Counted from the first letter of the stretch, positions 24,206-36,381 are shown. The stretch: DNA of 64,000 nucleotides from Nansenia antarctica (GCA_963989245.1 OZ022339.1:40501513-40565512); one strand, 5' to 3'. Notes: a model not told the origin generated them from the letters alone. Program-made: numbers and translations.

Positions 24206-25269
24206 AGTAAATACAGAGAGGGTGAGAGGAGGAGGGTGGGACTTTGCTGACCAAAAAGCAGGGTCTTAACAGAACATTCCCCATGGGCACGTTATATTGT
24301 GTCACAGTTGTACAACAATCAAAATTTAACCAAACTGATGTTGAATGGTTGTGAGAGTATTGTTGTTGTTTTTTTAAAATATTTTTACACGCAAACGCTG
24401 GAGCTCTGTAGCTTTTGCAATGTCTGATCGACATATTATTTGATGGTAGTTGATTAATCACAGTTTATTAGATGTTATGTGATGCTTATTTTTCATCAAT
24501 GACTTAAGGTTATCATTTGATGCTCATCATCTAACGTTTCAATTATGACTACTGGACCACAAAGTCAATATTGTCCTGAAAATGTAATGCTATCCAAAAG
24601 TCCTAAAATGCTTACCTCTGAGTTGGTTCACAACAGTATGAAACAGAGAGGTTGTAAATTAGGAGCAGCGAATGTGTTATAAACATGATCTGAAATCGAG
24701 AAAAAAGTTAGTAACTAGCAAAGAGCACCCTATACCATCATCTATGTACGTATGTCTAAAAGGTATTTTTGGCGCTGATGCTTTTACCCCGGGAGTTGTA
24801 ATGATAGCGGAGGTATGATAGCACAGTAATTGGCTAGCCCTTGTGTGGGAGTAGTTCGCTCCAGGGGTCCTGAAGTTTACCGCCAAACAGGCTCATCGAA
24901 ACGAATCACCCGCATGTTTCCTTCTGTAAAAGCACATCACGTAATTGCTACTGTGCCATCCGTGTTCTGAAAACACACAGGGCTCCCTAAAAGCCAACCA
25001 GGTTTAAGGGTGAGCGCGCTACGCGTGGAAATCACTAGCATTATTTAGGAGTCGTTGCCTCCTGACCGATACGCTTAACTAAGGTTTCCCTGTAAGGTGA
25101 TGAATTCTAAATTCTTTCATTTTGTGTTGTTTTCTTCTTGTCTGTATTTGTGTCCATTAGCAGTGTCTGGGTGTTTTAGATATTCTAACTGTGTGACATA
25201 TTCAATCTCTCCCTGTCCCAGTCTGTAATCCCCACCTGTTTTAAGGTGACTACAATCATTCACACCTGT

Positions 25270-25577
25270 CATCATGAAGTACTTTGAGAGGCTGGTTAAG
25301 ACTCACATCAACTCCACACTACCTGCCACACTGACTGGACCCACTTCAATCTGCATACTGCCCTAATAGATCCACTGATGACGCCATTGCATTCACCATA
25401 CACACTGTCCTATCTCACATGGACAAGAGAGCTACCTATGTGAGAATGCTGTTCATTGACTATAGTTCAGCATTCAACACCATAGTCCCCTCCAAGCTCT
25501 TCACCAAGCTCAAGGACCTGGGTCTCAACACCTCCCTGTGTAACTGGATCCTGGACTTCCTGATGGGCAGACCCCAG
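25270..25577 (+). mobile_element. Non-LTR retrotransposon RT palm fragment
   Basis: The sequence encodes RT blocks with MLFIDYSSAFNTIVPSKL (motif A, catalytic Asp) and LCNWILDFLMGRPQ, typical of fish LINEs of the Rex1/CR1-like kind. One frame change lies near 25350. Both ends are cut abruptly; the YADD motif and C-terminus are missing. Confidence 0.85.
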
Positions 25578-25589
25578 TTTTCAGGTTGA

Positions 25590-26050
25590 GTGGTTATATG
25601 GTTATTCCGTAAACCAAGTTTTTTAAAAATAGCAACGGTATTGTCAATACCGTCATAGAACCGTGCTATAAAAAATGCCGTAAAAGTGTTTGTCCAGCAC
25701 CACTGTGTGTGGTTGAAGACGCTATGAAAGTGATGACAGAACTTTTTGTAAACAATGTCATTTCTCAAATAAATAACCTGTCAATAAATATTTGTCACGT
25801 AGGGTTGGGCGGTATTACGGTAATACCATAATCTGAGGTATTTGAAAATAGCAACCATCAATACCATCATAAAAAAAATCTGCTGCGCAATGTGCACATG
25901 TACATAATAAAGACCGTATGAGTGTTTGTCCAGCACCACTGTCTGTGTGGTTGAAGACACTATTGATGACAGAACCTTTTGTAAAAAAAATAAAAAATAA
26001 TAACCTGTAAAAAAAAACTATTTAGAAGCAATCATAATTGAGTGTCACGT
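25590..26050 (+). repeat. Tandem duplication of a ~210-230 bp non-coding unit
   Basis: Two diverged copies share, in order, a ggtaatacc/ggtattgtcaatacc block, tgtttgtccagcaccactgt, gtggttgaagac, gatgacagaac and aataacctgt. The second starts near 25801 with agggttgggcggtattacgg, a hAT-like terminus seen in fish. Confidence 0.65.
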
Positions 26051-26907
26051 GACCGTTTTTCCTCAGAATGATACGCAATTCACAGCACTCGTCTGCAACA
26101 CGCTCTGCACTTTGTACTCAGGTGAGTGTTGGCAGTGTTATCATAGTCGAATTTGTCCCGAACTGAAAGTATTTATAGCACTGTTTTTATTTATTTTCAG
26201 CACTGTTCGTGGAAAGTATAGGGCTTTGGTCCACCTTTCACTAGCCGCTGTCACAAATTCATAATTTGAAATTGGTCGTTCCGTCAAAGGCCTACAAAAT
26301 GATTTTGAATCCCACAGTTAAACTGTAAACCACACTGTAAAAAAACCAACTACGCTTTATTCAGTAGAGTTAGTATTCTGAATTGTTCAGACAGGAACAT
26401 TTAAATTACTATGAGTGAACGTAAAAATGTACATCAGAGGAATGGAATGGACCCCAATAAGTTCTAAACATACAATTGTGAATAAACTGAAATTGCAATT
26501 CCTTGTTGGCACATCTGGTTCGTTGGTATAACAGCAGGGCATGCGCACAAGGCAGCTCAGACCTCAACGCATTTTTTTGATTGGCCGCTTGGCCACAACT
26601 GATTTGCATATTAGCGGCACCAAAGGATTCTGGGCCCAATTTATGTGAGTTTTGTGGGTCACACCGTGACTGGGGCTGTGTTCGGAATAGCGTACTAGCA
26701 TACTGCATACTAGCATACTCAATGAGTATATACTGCATACTACCTACTAAATTCACAATAATAGTATAGTAGTATCCGAAAACCAGCCGACCATTATGCA
26801 TACTCCCAGAATGCATTTCGCCGGGAGCGGCGAATTTAAACCTCCATTTTAAACCTCCATTAGCTAAAATATGTAATTTTGGCTTTACAAGTGTTAACAT
26901 GTCATTT

Positions 26908-27293
26908 GATAAAAATTTGTTTTTCAGATTTTATCCCCTTTTTCACCCAATTTGGTAGCCAATTGAACCCAACCTAGCATCCAATTATCCCCTGCCTATT
27001 GCGAAGGATCCGCCGCACGACCCCCGTGGCCGGCAGTCCCAGAGGAGGCCGCCAGGCAGACTAGCTGACTGGCTCCTCGAGCCCAGCACCTGTTATTCCG
27101 GCACCCCGGGGGCGCTGTTGCGCGACGGATCCTTGTCCGGAACTACTCCTATACCTCCCTCGGGAGCGGCCGCCCAATATGCCGCTCCGCGTGTGTGCCC
27201 CAGCCATATCCGGATCTGGCGAGCTGGGATTCGAACCCAGTCCCCGGTGGGCAGCATGCACTAGTGGCCAGTGCTTAGACCGCTACACCACCG
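26908..27293 (-). mobile_element. GC-rich tRNA-derived SINE with 12-bp TSD
   Basis: The minus strand starts gtggtgtagcggtctaagca and has the B box gggttcgaatcccag. It ends in a T/A-rich 3' part. The flanks share aacatgtcattt at 26896-26907 and 27294-27305, a perfect 12-bp target duplication. Several GC-rich restriction-like palindromes are present. Confidence 0.88.
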
Positions 27294-27684
27294 AACATGT
27301 CATTTTATGAAGTTTTAATATGTTTTCAGGCGAGAAAGTAACCACATATATTCCCAAAATGTGTCCAGTTTACCAAAATAACCCGTTTATATATCTGATC
27401 TGACGATTTTTTGCGTCTTCTGTTCGCTAGCTGCGTTCGTAAATTCGCCCTGGAAATATCATCAGCACTCATGGAATGCCTCTTGTCCAATCAAATTACC
27501 TGGTCCCTTTATGACATTGCACCCAGTGTGCGCTCCGGCGCTCTCAGAGCGATTTTAACTTCTCCCTTCATCCAGGACACCTTGTGCATAGTCTACCCAC
27601 AAATAGAGTGCTTATATAATAAAGTTCCATGAACAAGAGTGCTCCAGGCACAGGCATATGGATGCTTAGGGTCATGGTCCTCTT

Positions 27685-27752
27685 GCTCACGGCCATACTA
27701 GCCTGAATACGCCCGATCTCGGAAGCTAAGCAGGGTTGGTGCTGTAAGCTTT
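27685..27752 (+). pseudogene. 5S rRNA pseudogene with internal deletions
   Basis: The segment has gctcacggccatactagcct, then gaatacgcccgatctcggaa, gctaagcagggt and gtgctgtaagc, matching the vertebrate 5S rRNA start, box A/IE part and 3' end. Missing are one of the two short repeats around the cccgatctcgtccgatctc segment and the ~40 nt before gtgctgtaagc. It cannot form a functional 5S and may be a 5S-derived SINE head or a retrocopy. Confidence 0.85.
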
Positions 27753-28448
27753 TCGTTCCTCCGCGTTACCGAGGAGAGGCGCGTGCAGCGGCCGAGGAGA
27801 GTGCACTCTTTTCGGATAGACATTTATGCATGCTCTCGGGGTTCGAAACATAACTTCCCGGGGTGCCAGTGGGTTGGTTGATGGCTCAAAATGACCGTAT
27901 AGCGATGGTGGAGTTAGCAAAGTAGTATTGTGTTTTTACCACCTTCCTAGCCGGTGTTATTCACGGACAAATACGGTGCCCGGGGCACACTCTTTGCGGG
28001 TTAATAACGTCGCTTTACTGGGGCTTACGGTGAAAATTCAAATGTGTCCGGACAGGGGAGAGGGGCGGGATCGTAAATCACTTTGAATGGAGTCGATTGG
28101 AGACCCCCATCGATGTCGACACTGCTTGGCATACTGCTACTAGCTTACTATATTGTTGTCTTAACAGTTGGTAAAATAAGATGATTAAAATAAATATATA
28201 TGAGCAATAACATATCGTGGGCAAGCACTACAACCAACTTGTCCGTCTGAAGCTACAATACTGGGATCATTCGTGATTGGGCTACAAACAGTCAAATACT
28301 AGGTGAACATGTATGTAAGACACAAATAAACTTGGATTTCATGCATTTCAAGTGGCATATTTGTAATCATGACGATGTAGTCATGTCTAAGAATGCATTT
28401 CACCATGTTAATGTTAATTATTGTTAATACATGTTAATTCCCAGTATA

Positions 28449-28590
28449 GTGAAAATACCACCGCTCATCCGTGATCAGACTTAGCTGGGGTGCTGCAGCT
28501 GAAGAGTATCAAATAGCGTGCAAAAAAGCAGCATCTGCACACTAAAATCTGTGCAAAAAACGATGTTTATTGCAAGCTTTCGGTCCCCAG
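28449..28590. repeat. Unclassified interspersed repeat, copy 1
   Basis: The plus strand begins aaataccaccgctcatccgt and continues through gaagagtatcaaatagcgtg to tttattgcaagct. Its reverse complement matches 63875-64000 over about 125 bp. Confidence 0.8.
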
Positions 28591-28661
28591 GCTATCGGAC
28601 AATGTAAACAAAAGCTGTATGACAAATTTGTATGACGCAGTTTGACGAGGCTGAAAGCGCA

Positions 28662-28762
28662 CAGGGTTGCCAGATGGGATTGACAATTTACAGCCTAAAC
28701 TTTCTATAACCTCAAAATTAAGTAGCCCATTCGGCGGTAACCCGCCCCATCTGGCAACCCTG
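28662..28762. mobile_element. 101-bp MITE with CAGGGTTGCCAGATGGG ends
   Basis: The left end cagggttgccagatggg is mirrored by cccatctggcaaccctg at the right. It is nested in the 2.3-kb TIR element. Confidence 0.8.
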
Positions 28763-29297
28763 GACGCAACTCTGCAACTCTGGACGCGAAATGCATTTTG
28801 GGAAATAGGAGCCGGGCTAGTGTCCATCAAAACCGACTTAAATTTTACCGGAAATAACTGCTCGCCTACTAAATTTCTTGCATACTCAAATCTCGCATAC
28901 TGTACAGTTCGAACGTACTACATACTCAAAATCTACGTCATATCTAGTATGAGTAGTATGCTAGTACGCTATTCCGAACACAGCCTGTGTTGTACAGGGG
29001 AAAGTATGGGGTAGTTCCAAGTTCAGGGGATAAGTCAAGCTACAGCCATGCCTTCGAAAGTTTGGCTGAATCAGTGTTCCAATGGCGGTTGACGTCCAAT
29101 AAAAGCTCGCATAATTACATTGTGTGCGATACAATACAAATCAGGAGCATTGTTCTCACTGAATAAAAGTTGATTAATATTGATGAAATTCAGTATTGTG
29201 GCGAATGTTATCGCCTGGTTACGCGTTACAGCTAGCTAGCTAGTCACGGCTACTGTTATGTTCACTACTGTTGTTCACTGCGTTGTTGTTGTTCATT

Positions 29298-29530
29298 GAT
29301 TGGCCGCTTGGCCACAACTGATTTGCATATTAGCGGCCCCAAAGGATTATGGGCACATTCTATGTACGTTTTATGGGTCAAACCGTAGATGTGTCGTACA
29401 GGGGGAAGTATGGGCTAGTTCGAGTTCAAGGGGATATCCCCAGCTATAACCATGCCTTGAATTGTGACTGTGTCAGTGTTCGATGGGAACGGTCAATAAA
29501 AGCTCCCGTGATTACACTTAGTGTGCGGAG
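29298..29530 (+). repeat. Repeat unit B, uninterrupted
   Basis: Shares gattggccgcttggccacaa, then ctgatttgcatattagcgg and caataaaagctc with unit A. An open frame at 29349-29588 covers most of it but the frame is not kept in unit A, so coding is unlikely. Confidence 0.7.
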
Positions 29531-29740
29531 TCCAATTCATTTCCACGCTACAGTATTATTGATTCATTTAAGAATTTACGTTATTTAATTATTTTGGCTA
29601 ATGAAAAAAAGTGAATGGGGTGGAAAGAAAGACGATTATATTCTCGATTCGCTTTTTGTAGTTCTGTGAACAACTATTGAACAAACAAATCTGCATTGGC
29701 AGAATGAAGAATTAAACGTGATGACCATTGACAGGACAAA

Positions 29741-30100
29741 CTAATATTAGTTGGACCAACATTCTAATATGAGTTGGACCAACATTCTAATATCAGTTGG
29801 ACCAACAATCTAATATGAGTTGGACCAACGATCTAATATGAGTTGGACCAACAATCTAATATTAGTTGGACCAACAATCTAATGTGAGTTGGACCAACGA
29901 TCTAATATGAGTTGGACCAACAATCTAATATTAGTTGGACCAAAGATCTAATATGAGTTGGACCAACGATCTATTATTAGTTGGACCAACGATCTAATAT
30001 GAGTTGGACCAACAATCTAATATTAGTTGAACCAACATTCTAATATTAGTTGGAACAACAAACTAAAAATTCTTAGTTGGAACAACAAACTCCAAATTCT
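29741..30100 (+). repeat. 23-bp minisatellite made of two palindromes
   Basis: Fourteen 23-bp units and about two degenerate ones. The consensus unit is ctaatattag ttggaccaac (a/g)at. CTAATATTAG is a perfect palindrome and GTTGGACCAAC is palindromic around one base. Variation is mostly at ATATTAG/ATATGAG and AAT/GAT/ATT. Confidence 0.95.
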
Positions 30101-30819
30101 TAGTGCATAAGGTTGCCTTGAATTTTAAAATATTCTCAACTATTCTTTTTTTAGAGTGCACTGTTCAATTTGGGGACATTTAACGCTATCAAAAATTGGA
30201 AACCACCCAACCCTACCCCAGGGCAGCGTGTTTAGTCCCCTGCTGTACTCCCGATTCTGAGAGCTAGCAGAGAGACAGGAGTTGGAGTTAGAGCCAAGGA
30301 GGCACGAAGAGAGGTAAAGAAAGAGAAAGGAAGAGTGAGGAAGTAGGGAAGGAAGTGCAAATTATCAGAGCATTTGAAGATTCTGGGCCAATTTTTATAT
30401 CATTTTCTCCAATATCTTTAAATTGATCTCTTATCCTTTAACACCCTATAGACTAGAGGGACATGCACCACACATGTTCATATACAATTTCAGACCAATC
30501 TGACTTACAGTTGATTTTAAGTGAAGATTGGCCAAATTTTTCACCTGCGGACTTTATGGGTTCTTGAGGCAAATATGTTCCCCATTCGGAAAGACACTAT
30601 ATACCAAGTTTCATAGATTTTCATACAACGGAGTAGAAATGCCAGCATTGTGAAGTTACTTGATTTTCTATTTGTTATTATAGCGCCACCTATGGTCTAA
30701 TCATGGCAATTATTTCCGGCATTGTTACTGATGCTCTCTAGTTGTGGCATGCACATTTATAGCATTTTTGGTCTGGGACTTTTTGAGCTATGTAACCAAA
30801 GTGAGGTGTAGTGCTGAGG

Positions 30820-31077
30820 CACAAATATGTACATTTCTAGCCTGCAAACTGCGACACTTCAAATGAATGTGCAATAACACTATGTGCAATATGACAACCC
30901 TAGTCGTCTATCTGTACAGTATAGTATAGTGGATAGTGTACATCTTCTTGTTTTTTTTTTTTTTTTTCTTTCCTAGCACCAGGGGAGCAACCCCTCCTAA
31001 ATGTCGTTGTTTGGTACCTGTACTGTAGCAATGACAATAAAGACCATTAATTCATTCATTCATTCATTCATTCATTC
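30820..31077 (+). mobile_element. LINE 3' UTR fragment with (ATTC)n tail
   Basis: The segment from gaggcacaaatatgtacatt to caataaagaccattaattc and an ATTC repeat matches, in reverse complement, the 3' UTR of the LINE at 44003-44925 (tgcaaactgcgacactt, tagtatagtggatagtg, cctagcaccaggggagc). Only the 3' UTR remains, with a T run near 30950-30966. Confidence 0.82.
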
Positions 31078-32000
31078 AAATAACAATAATAAGAAGTAAA
31101 CCATCAATAACAATACTGTTAACACTAATAATAACTTGGATTTATATAGCGCCTTTCATAAAATCCAAGAACGCTTTACAATTCTAAAGGAAATGGTCAG
31201 GCAGACAAAACAGAAAACAAACAAAACAGAAACAGTGACTAGGGTTGGCCCTGGTGAACAGATGGGTTTTGAGGGATGATTGGAAGGAGTCCAGGGTGGG
31301 GGCATTGCGGATCACTATGGTGAGAGAGTTCCAGAGGGTAGGTGCAGCCATGTTAAAGGCTCTGTCCCCAAAGGTCTGTAGTTTGGTGCGGGGGGTGGAC
31401 AGCAGGCCCATGTCTGAGGACCGCAGGTTCCGATAAGGGGTATGTTGGGAGAGGAGGTCAGTTAGGTACTGGGGGGCACAGGCATGGAGGGATTTGTAAG
31501 TGAGCAGAAGGACTTTGTAACTTGACCGGAAGCCAGTGGAGGTGGATGAGGGTGGGGGTGATGTGCTGCCAGGGCTTGGTGTGTGTGAGAACCCTGGCAG
31601 CTGAGTTCTGCACATACTGGAGCCTGTCCAGGGCTTTGTTGGGTAACCCGAACTGGACTCCGTTGCAGGAATCCAGACGGGAGGTGATAACGGTATGAGG
31701 TATGAGGGTTTCGGCCACAGAGTCAGTGAGGGACGGTCGGAGTCTTGATATGGTTTTTAGGTGGAAGAAGGCAGTTTTGGTGATGGATTTGATGTGGGAC
31801 TGGAAGGTAAGGGTGGAGTCAATGATGACACCCAGGTTGCGGACTTCGGGGGATGGGGAGATGATGCAACCGTCAACCTGGAGGAGAAAGTCGCCAACCT
31901 TCCTAAGCAGTGCCTTGGGTGCCACGACCATGAGCTCAGTCTTTCTGGTGTTGAGTTTCAGGAGGTTAGCTGACATCCATGAATTGACCAGAGATTGAGG
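31078..32000 (-). mobile_element. L2/CR1-like LINE 3' part, frameshifted
   Basis: On the minus strand, 31976-31458 encodes the post-YADD region (MSANLLKLNTRKTELMVVAP, VRNLGVIIDSTLTFQSHIKS, VQNSAARVL, LHWLPV) and continues in another frame at 31570-31184 (SYKVLLLTYKSLH, YRNLRSSDMG, LWNSL). A frameshift lies near 31540. The tail contains aaggcgctatataaatccaa. The catalytic YADD lies outside the retained part. Confidence 0.88.
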
Positions 32001-32244
32001 GGGGAGCAGGGAGGATAGTGTTGTGCTGAGATATAGTTAGGTATGAAGCTGTTGGTAGAGTAAACTTACAGATATCACACTTTTGACACTAGCTGTGTGT
32101 GTCATAGTTCCATTCTTCCTTCCCTTCTACTCTCATAAATGGTGTTAATACCATTGATAATCTCTTCCGATACCTATTGGGAAGTAAGCAAAGAGAAAGG
32201 ATGCAAGGAATAAAGGAACGACTATTGGGATGCAACACATTTTT

Positions 32245-32328
32245 CCTGGGGGGTCATTCAAGGCAGCGACACTGACATGTGTGTTCCCTGGGGGGTCATC
32301 CAAGGCAGCGACCCTGATCTGTGTGTTT
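32245..32328 (+). repeat. 42-bp tandem duplication
   Basis: Two adjacent copies of a 42-bp unit beginning cctggggggtcat(t/c)caagg, with four or five mismatches. Confidence 0.9.
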
Positions 32329-35300
32329 TAGCCGTTTTCATCAGCTCCCTTTGTGTCCTACAGATAGGGAAGTCAATATTGCTCAGAAAACTCAGAAAAC
32401 TGATTGGATAGCATGGTCAAAAAAACTAAATGCTTCTGATTCCCCAGACTCTCCTATCTATATTGCTTACCTGCTTTAATTTACGCCAGGCTCAATGCAA
32501 ACCATGCTCTTTGTGAGGTGTCAATCACAAGGGGAGGAATGACAAGGGTAGGAGATGTTCAACGGTAAAGACGGACAGGATGTGGCCTAAGCAGGCAGAT
32601 GTGGTTCAAAGGGGTGTTTGAAGGCTGTTTCCTCATAATACACAGTATCATCTTATCTTTAGTTGACACAACAAATATTTCAGGTGAAAACAGTTTCTGT
32701 ATCTTATACTTCAACTTTTTAACATCTTGGCTTGGCATCATCTTGCTGCACTCTATCTCTCACTATCTCGCTCTCTCACTCTCACTTTCTTTCCCTCACT
32801 GTACCTTTCTGCTTTCTGAACAGGAAAGGTCTGCACCCTCTCTCCCTCTCCCTCTTGCTTTTCTACCTTATCCTCTAGTCTAGGCCCTCCTCTCTCTCCC
32901 TCCCTCCCCTAATGCCCCCATCCCTTAGTCTCTCTCACCTGATGGCTTATACTACTCTAGAGAATGGGTGATTTTATTTCTCAGTAGCTCTGCTGCAGAT
33001 GGATTTCGCCGGCCTCCTCTCCATTGTGTTTGAGGTCCCTGTGACCCGAATCTTAGAGTTTCACAACGCTCTCATGGTGATGCTTGGAAATCAATGGGAG
33101 ACGATACTCCGGACCTCCAATTACTTGACTGTCTGTCTCCAATACAAACCCTGCTGCTGGAGACGACCACCATCTCACCAAAGGGGAGAAGTTATTCCCA
33201 ACCTGGTTATGGGGGCACGAGGCTTCTAGAGCAATCTCAACTACTCTCTGAATGTCATGCAAGGAGAACTCGTATTGAAGAAGAGTGCCAAGACTGGTTT
33301 TCCATCTCCTGGGTCTTGTTCAGTAGGAGTAAACCTTAAAAATATTGAAATCATGGGGAGTGAAACAGAAGTGGTTGTTGTTGGAAAATATTTTGCTCCA
33401 GGGCTTGTCATGCCCTGCTGAACATCTAAACACCCTGGATGAAAGAAATATCAGAATGTGGTCAAGCTTTGTTCGGCTAAGCGTGTTTAGAAAAAAACAA
33501 TGAACAAAAATTGTTACGTATTAACAATGCTAAAAGTGTTTATTTATTGTGTTGCAAATGTTTCACAACAGAGGTGTACACACACAAAAAAGTTTATCTT
33601 CCAGCATCTAGTGAACACCGTTAGTTTACTTGAAAGGATTAGGAATACCTCACACTCCCCCAGTATCAGACAAGTATGAGACAAAACCTAGTTGAACAGC
33701 ATTCAAATGGATTTAAATCAGCAGAAATAAAAAAGTACAGGTATAGGCAGCTTAATAATACACTTCTAGCGGAGACAGAAAACAATGTAACAAGCTCTTG
33801 CTGATGGCGTAGTATGAAATGTATACAACAGTAAAGGAACACATGCTGACCTGAACCCACATTTCTACCATCATCCTGACTCCCACTTCTCACTTCAAAC
33901 ATATGTTATTTCCTTATTATTTACGCACACTGAGATAATGTTCACATCGCTGTAAGATTCTAATTACAATAAAACCTGCAAAACTTAGCGACTACAATCT
34001 TTGAAGTTTCATTTGATAATTCACTCAGCCAAAACTAAAATGGAAAATGTGTCCCTTTTTGTTTTTCTATAGGCTATATTAAGACTGGGCTTAAAGGCAC
34101 CTCTCTGGGAGCCTTTTGTATTTTTTGTAGATTAAATAGATATTCACTTTCAAACCCATTACAATAATTTATATGAATCAAGTTCAAATTGAGCAGATGC
34201 TACCGTATTTACAAGATGATGCGTTATAGACAGGCTAACATGACCCATTAAAATCAGATATTCATGATTGATTCGTTGTTGATTTCATTTATATTACCGG
34301 GACCTAACTCACATAATTGAAGGTCATGGTTTGCTATTTTGAGGACTGTTTCATGGGTTAGGCTACATTGCACTAGGGAAACTCAATGAAGTACAGAAGT
34401 GGTATCTCAGAGAAAACAAACACTATTTTAATGCAGGTCTGTGTTATTGTCTAATTTAGATTAGAGCATTTCATCAACACTGCCTTTCTAAGTAGCCTTT
34501 CTAATATGTTTGATTATTTCTGTCTGTGTGTCCTGTTAGGGAAATGTCAAGGTATCTAAATAGAAAATAGAAAAAAGGTAGCCTGTTTTCTTCAAATGCA
34601 TAGAAATGGTATTTAATTGTCTTTTGCTAAAGGAGAACAGTTTACAAGCATGTCAGACAAGCCTGACAGTGAAAGGTTCTCAGAAAAGTGACCTCAAGAC
34701 AGACAACAGGGATTTTTATACACAGGTAACAAACCCGCCTTCAGGTGAGGTCCAAACCAATCATATTGAGGGAGGTTATAGATGAGGAAGAGGGATGAAG
34801 GTGATGTGGGTGACTTTAGCCCTCCCTTCCCCATGGTATCACAAAGGTGGAGAGGGAGGTCTCAGATTGTCATGGGTTTATAGGTGTCAAGACAGGCTAG
34901 GGTAAACAAAAGGAGGTAAACTATTCAAATGTATCTGTTGTTGAGCAAAGTCGAGCAGAGGAAACCGGTTTTCATTGTCTACCAGACTGGGGTCGTCAAT
35001 GTGTTAATCTGTCCAGACAATCTGATTGAGTCACAAAAGTAAAGAAGATGTCTTATCAATAACTAAAATGTCTTATCAGACATATTATTCCGCTACAGTC
35101 CTCACCTCAACGTAGTTCCATTTGTACATATGCCTCAACGTAAGAGGTCGCTGAAAGTGAACACCCCTCCTGATGGATTTCTGAGAAGCCCCACTGTTAG
35201 CCAATTGCCGGGGAGCCGGGGGTTTGGGGGCAAATGCTGCAATTTTTCCTATTACTGTCTGCGTGAGGTGAAAGCATAACAACACAACAAAAAACAGTCT

Positions 35301-36283
35301 GTCCCACTTAAGGGTGAATACATTTCCCTGCTGAGCTTGTATGAGAGAACGAAATCACTCCTTGTGAAAAAAAAAAAAGTTTGACTGAGATGAAGTGAGT
35401 GAGAGAAAGGAAGAGGGAGAGACGGAGGAAGAGAGATAGAAAAAAAGAGGGGGATTACAGGATCTCCTGAGAGAAAAAAGAAGAGTACAGGATCTCCCGA
35501 GAGAAAAAAAGAAAGAGACAGAGGGAGGGAAAGAGAATGAGGTAAAGAAAATTAAACAGGGAAAGACAGAGTGCAGGCTCCGCTACTATCTGAAAGCAGA
35601 TACATCAGTGATAGGCCCACGGCCTTCCCCCTCCCGCCCCAACACCTCTGCCGTTGTCACCGAGACAGCTGTTATGCTAATCCAGTCTCAAGCCACAAGC
35701 TGACGGCCATGTTTAAAACATGATGACTCGTTCAAACATTCCTTTGAGGGCTGATGACATCACTCCTGTCTGAGCTACTGCTATTTTTATCACAACTGAT
35801 ACTCCAGAAGATATGCCTTATCCGGTCGTTTCTTATACTTCCGCTTCATTCTTAGCACCTTGTAAATGACGGCAAAAACTGCCTGGTACAATTCTTGACA
35901 CACTTGAGAGAGCCAAAACCGTGTCAATACCATCAATGTGACTCAAACAACAAGTCTGCGAGGTTGAGGGATCGAAATTGATTAGCCAATGAAATTGAAA
36001 CCGGCTTCAAGGCGAGCTATCCGGAAGCGGTGTCGTCTCTCCCTCCCCCTTCCTCCTCCGGTTTTCAGAGTTTTACCAAACCCAATTAGGAACCTGCCGA
36101 TCAATAGGCACCAATGGGTTTGACCTTTGTGGGCATGTGTGTTTTTCATCTGCTCCTTTTACATGGCTCTGATTAATCTGATTTAACGCTACTTCCAGAT
36201 CAGAAACATACCTCAGGGGGATTGCATTACATCGTTTGGCCACCCCTTCTTAGCCACACAGGAGCCTTAGAGGAAAGGGTTGA

Positions 36284-36287
<4 letters not shown>

Positions 36288-36381
<94 letters not shown>

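Larger units (their letters stand above)
26674..28985. mobile_element. 2.3-kb TIR element, non-autonomous, with nested insertions
   Basis: The 31-bp ends beginning ggctgtgttcggaatagcgt are perfect inverted repeats; both then continue with scattered tactagcatact and catactc motifs. The matching unit B at 29298-29530 is uninterrupted at this point and serves as an empty site. No transposase was recognised. Inside lie a SINE (26908-27293), a 5S rRNA-derived segment (27685-27752) and a MITE (28662-28762). Confidence 0.85.
26579..29132 (+). repeat. Repeat unit A, split by a TIR element
   Basis: The flanks 26579-26673 and 28986-29132 together match unit B (29298-29530). Each copy has inverted CCAAT (ATTGG), an octamer ATTTGCAT 22 nt further, and AATAAA in caataaaagctc near its end. 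The insertion at 26674-28985 splits this copy. Identity of the unit is unknown. Confidence 0.7.

Noticed and set aside
29349..29588. Possible 79-codon protein
   Set aside because: The frame is not kept in the duplicated unit at 26579-29132, so selection for a protein is not supported.
29741..30100. CRISPR-like array
   Set aside because: The 23-bp units are continuous with no unique spacers, and the genome is vertebrate. It is a minisatellite.
33000..33340. Overlapping open frames on both strands that looked exon-like
   Set aside because: No splice-site arrangement or protein family could be recognised.
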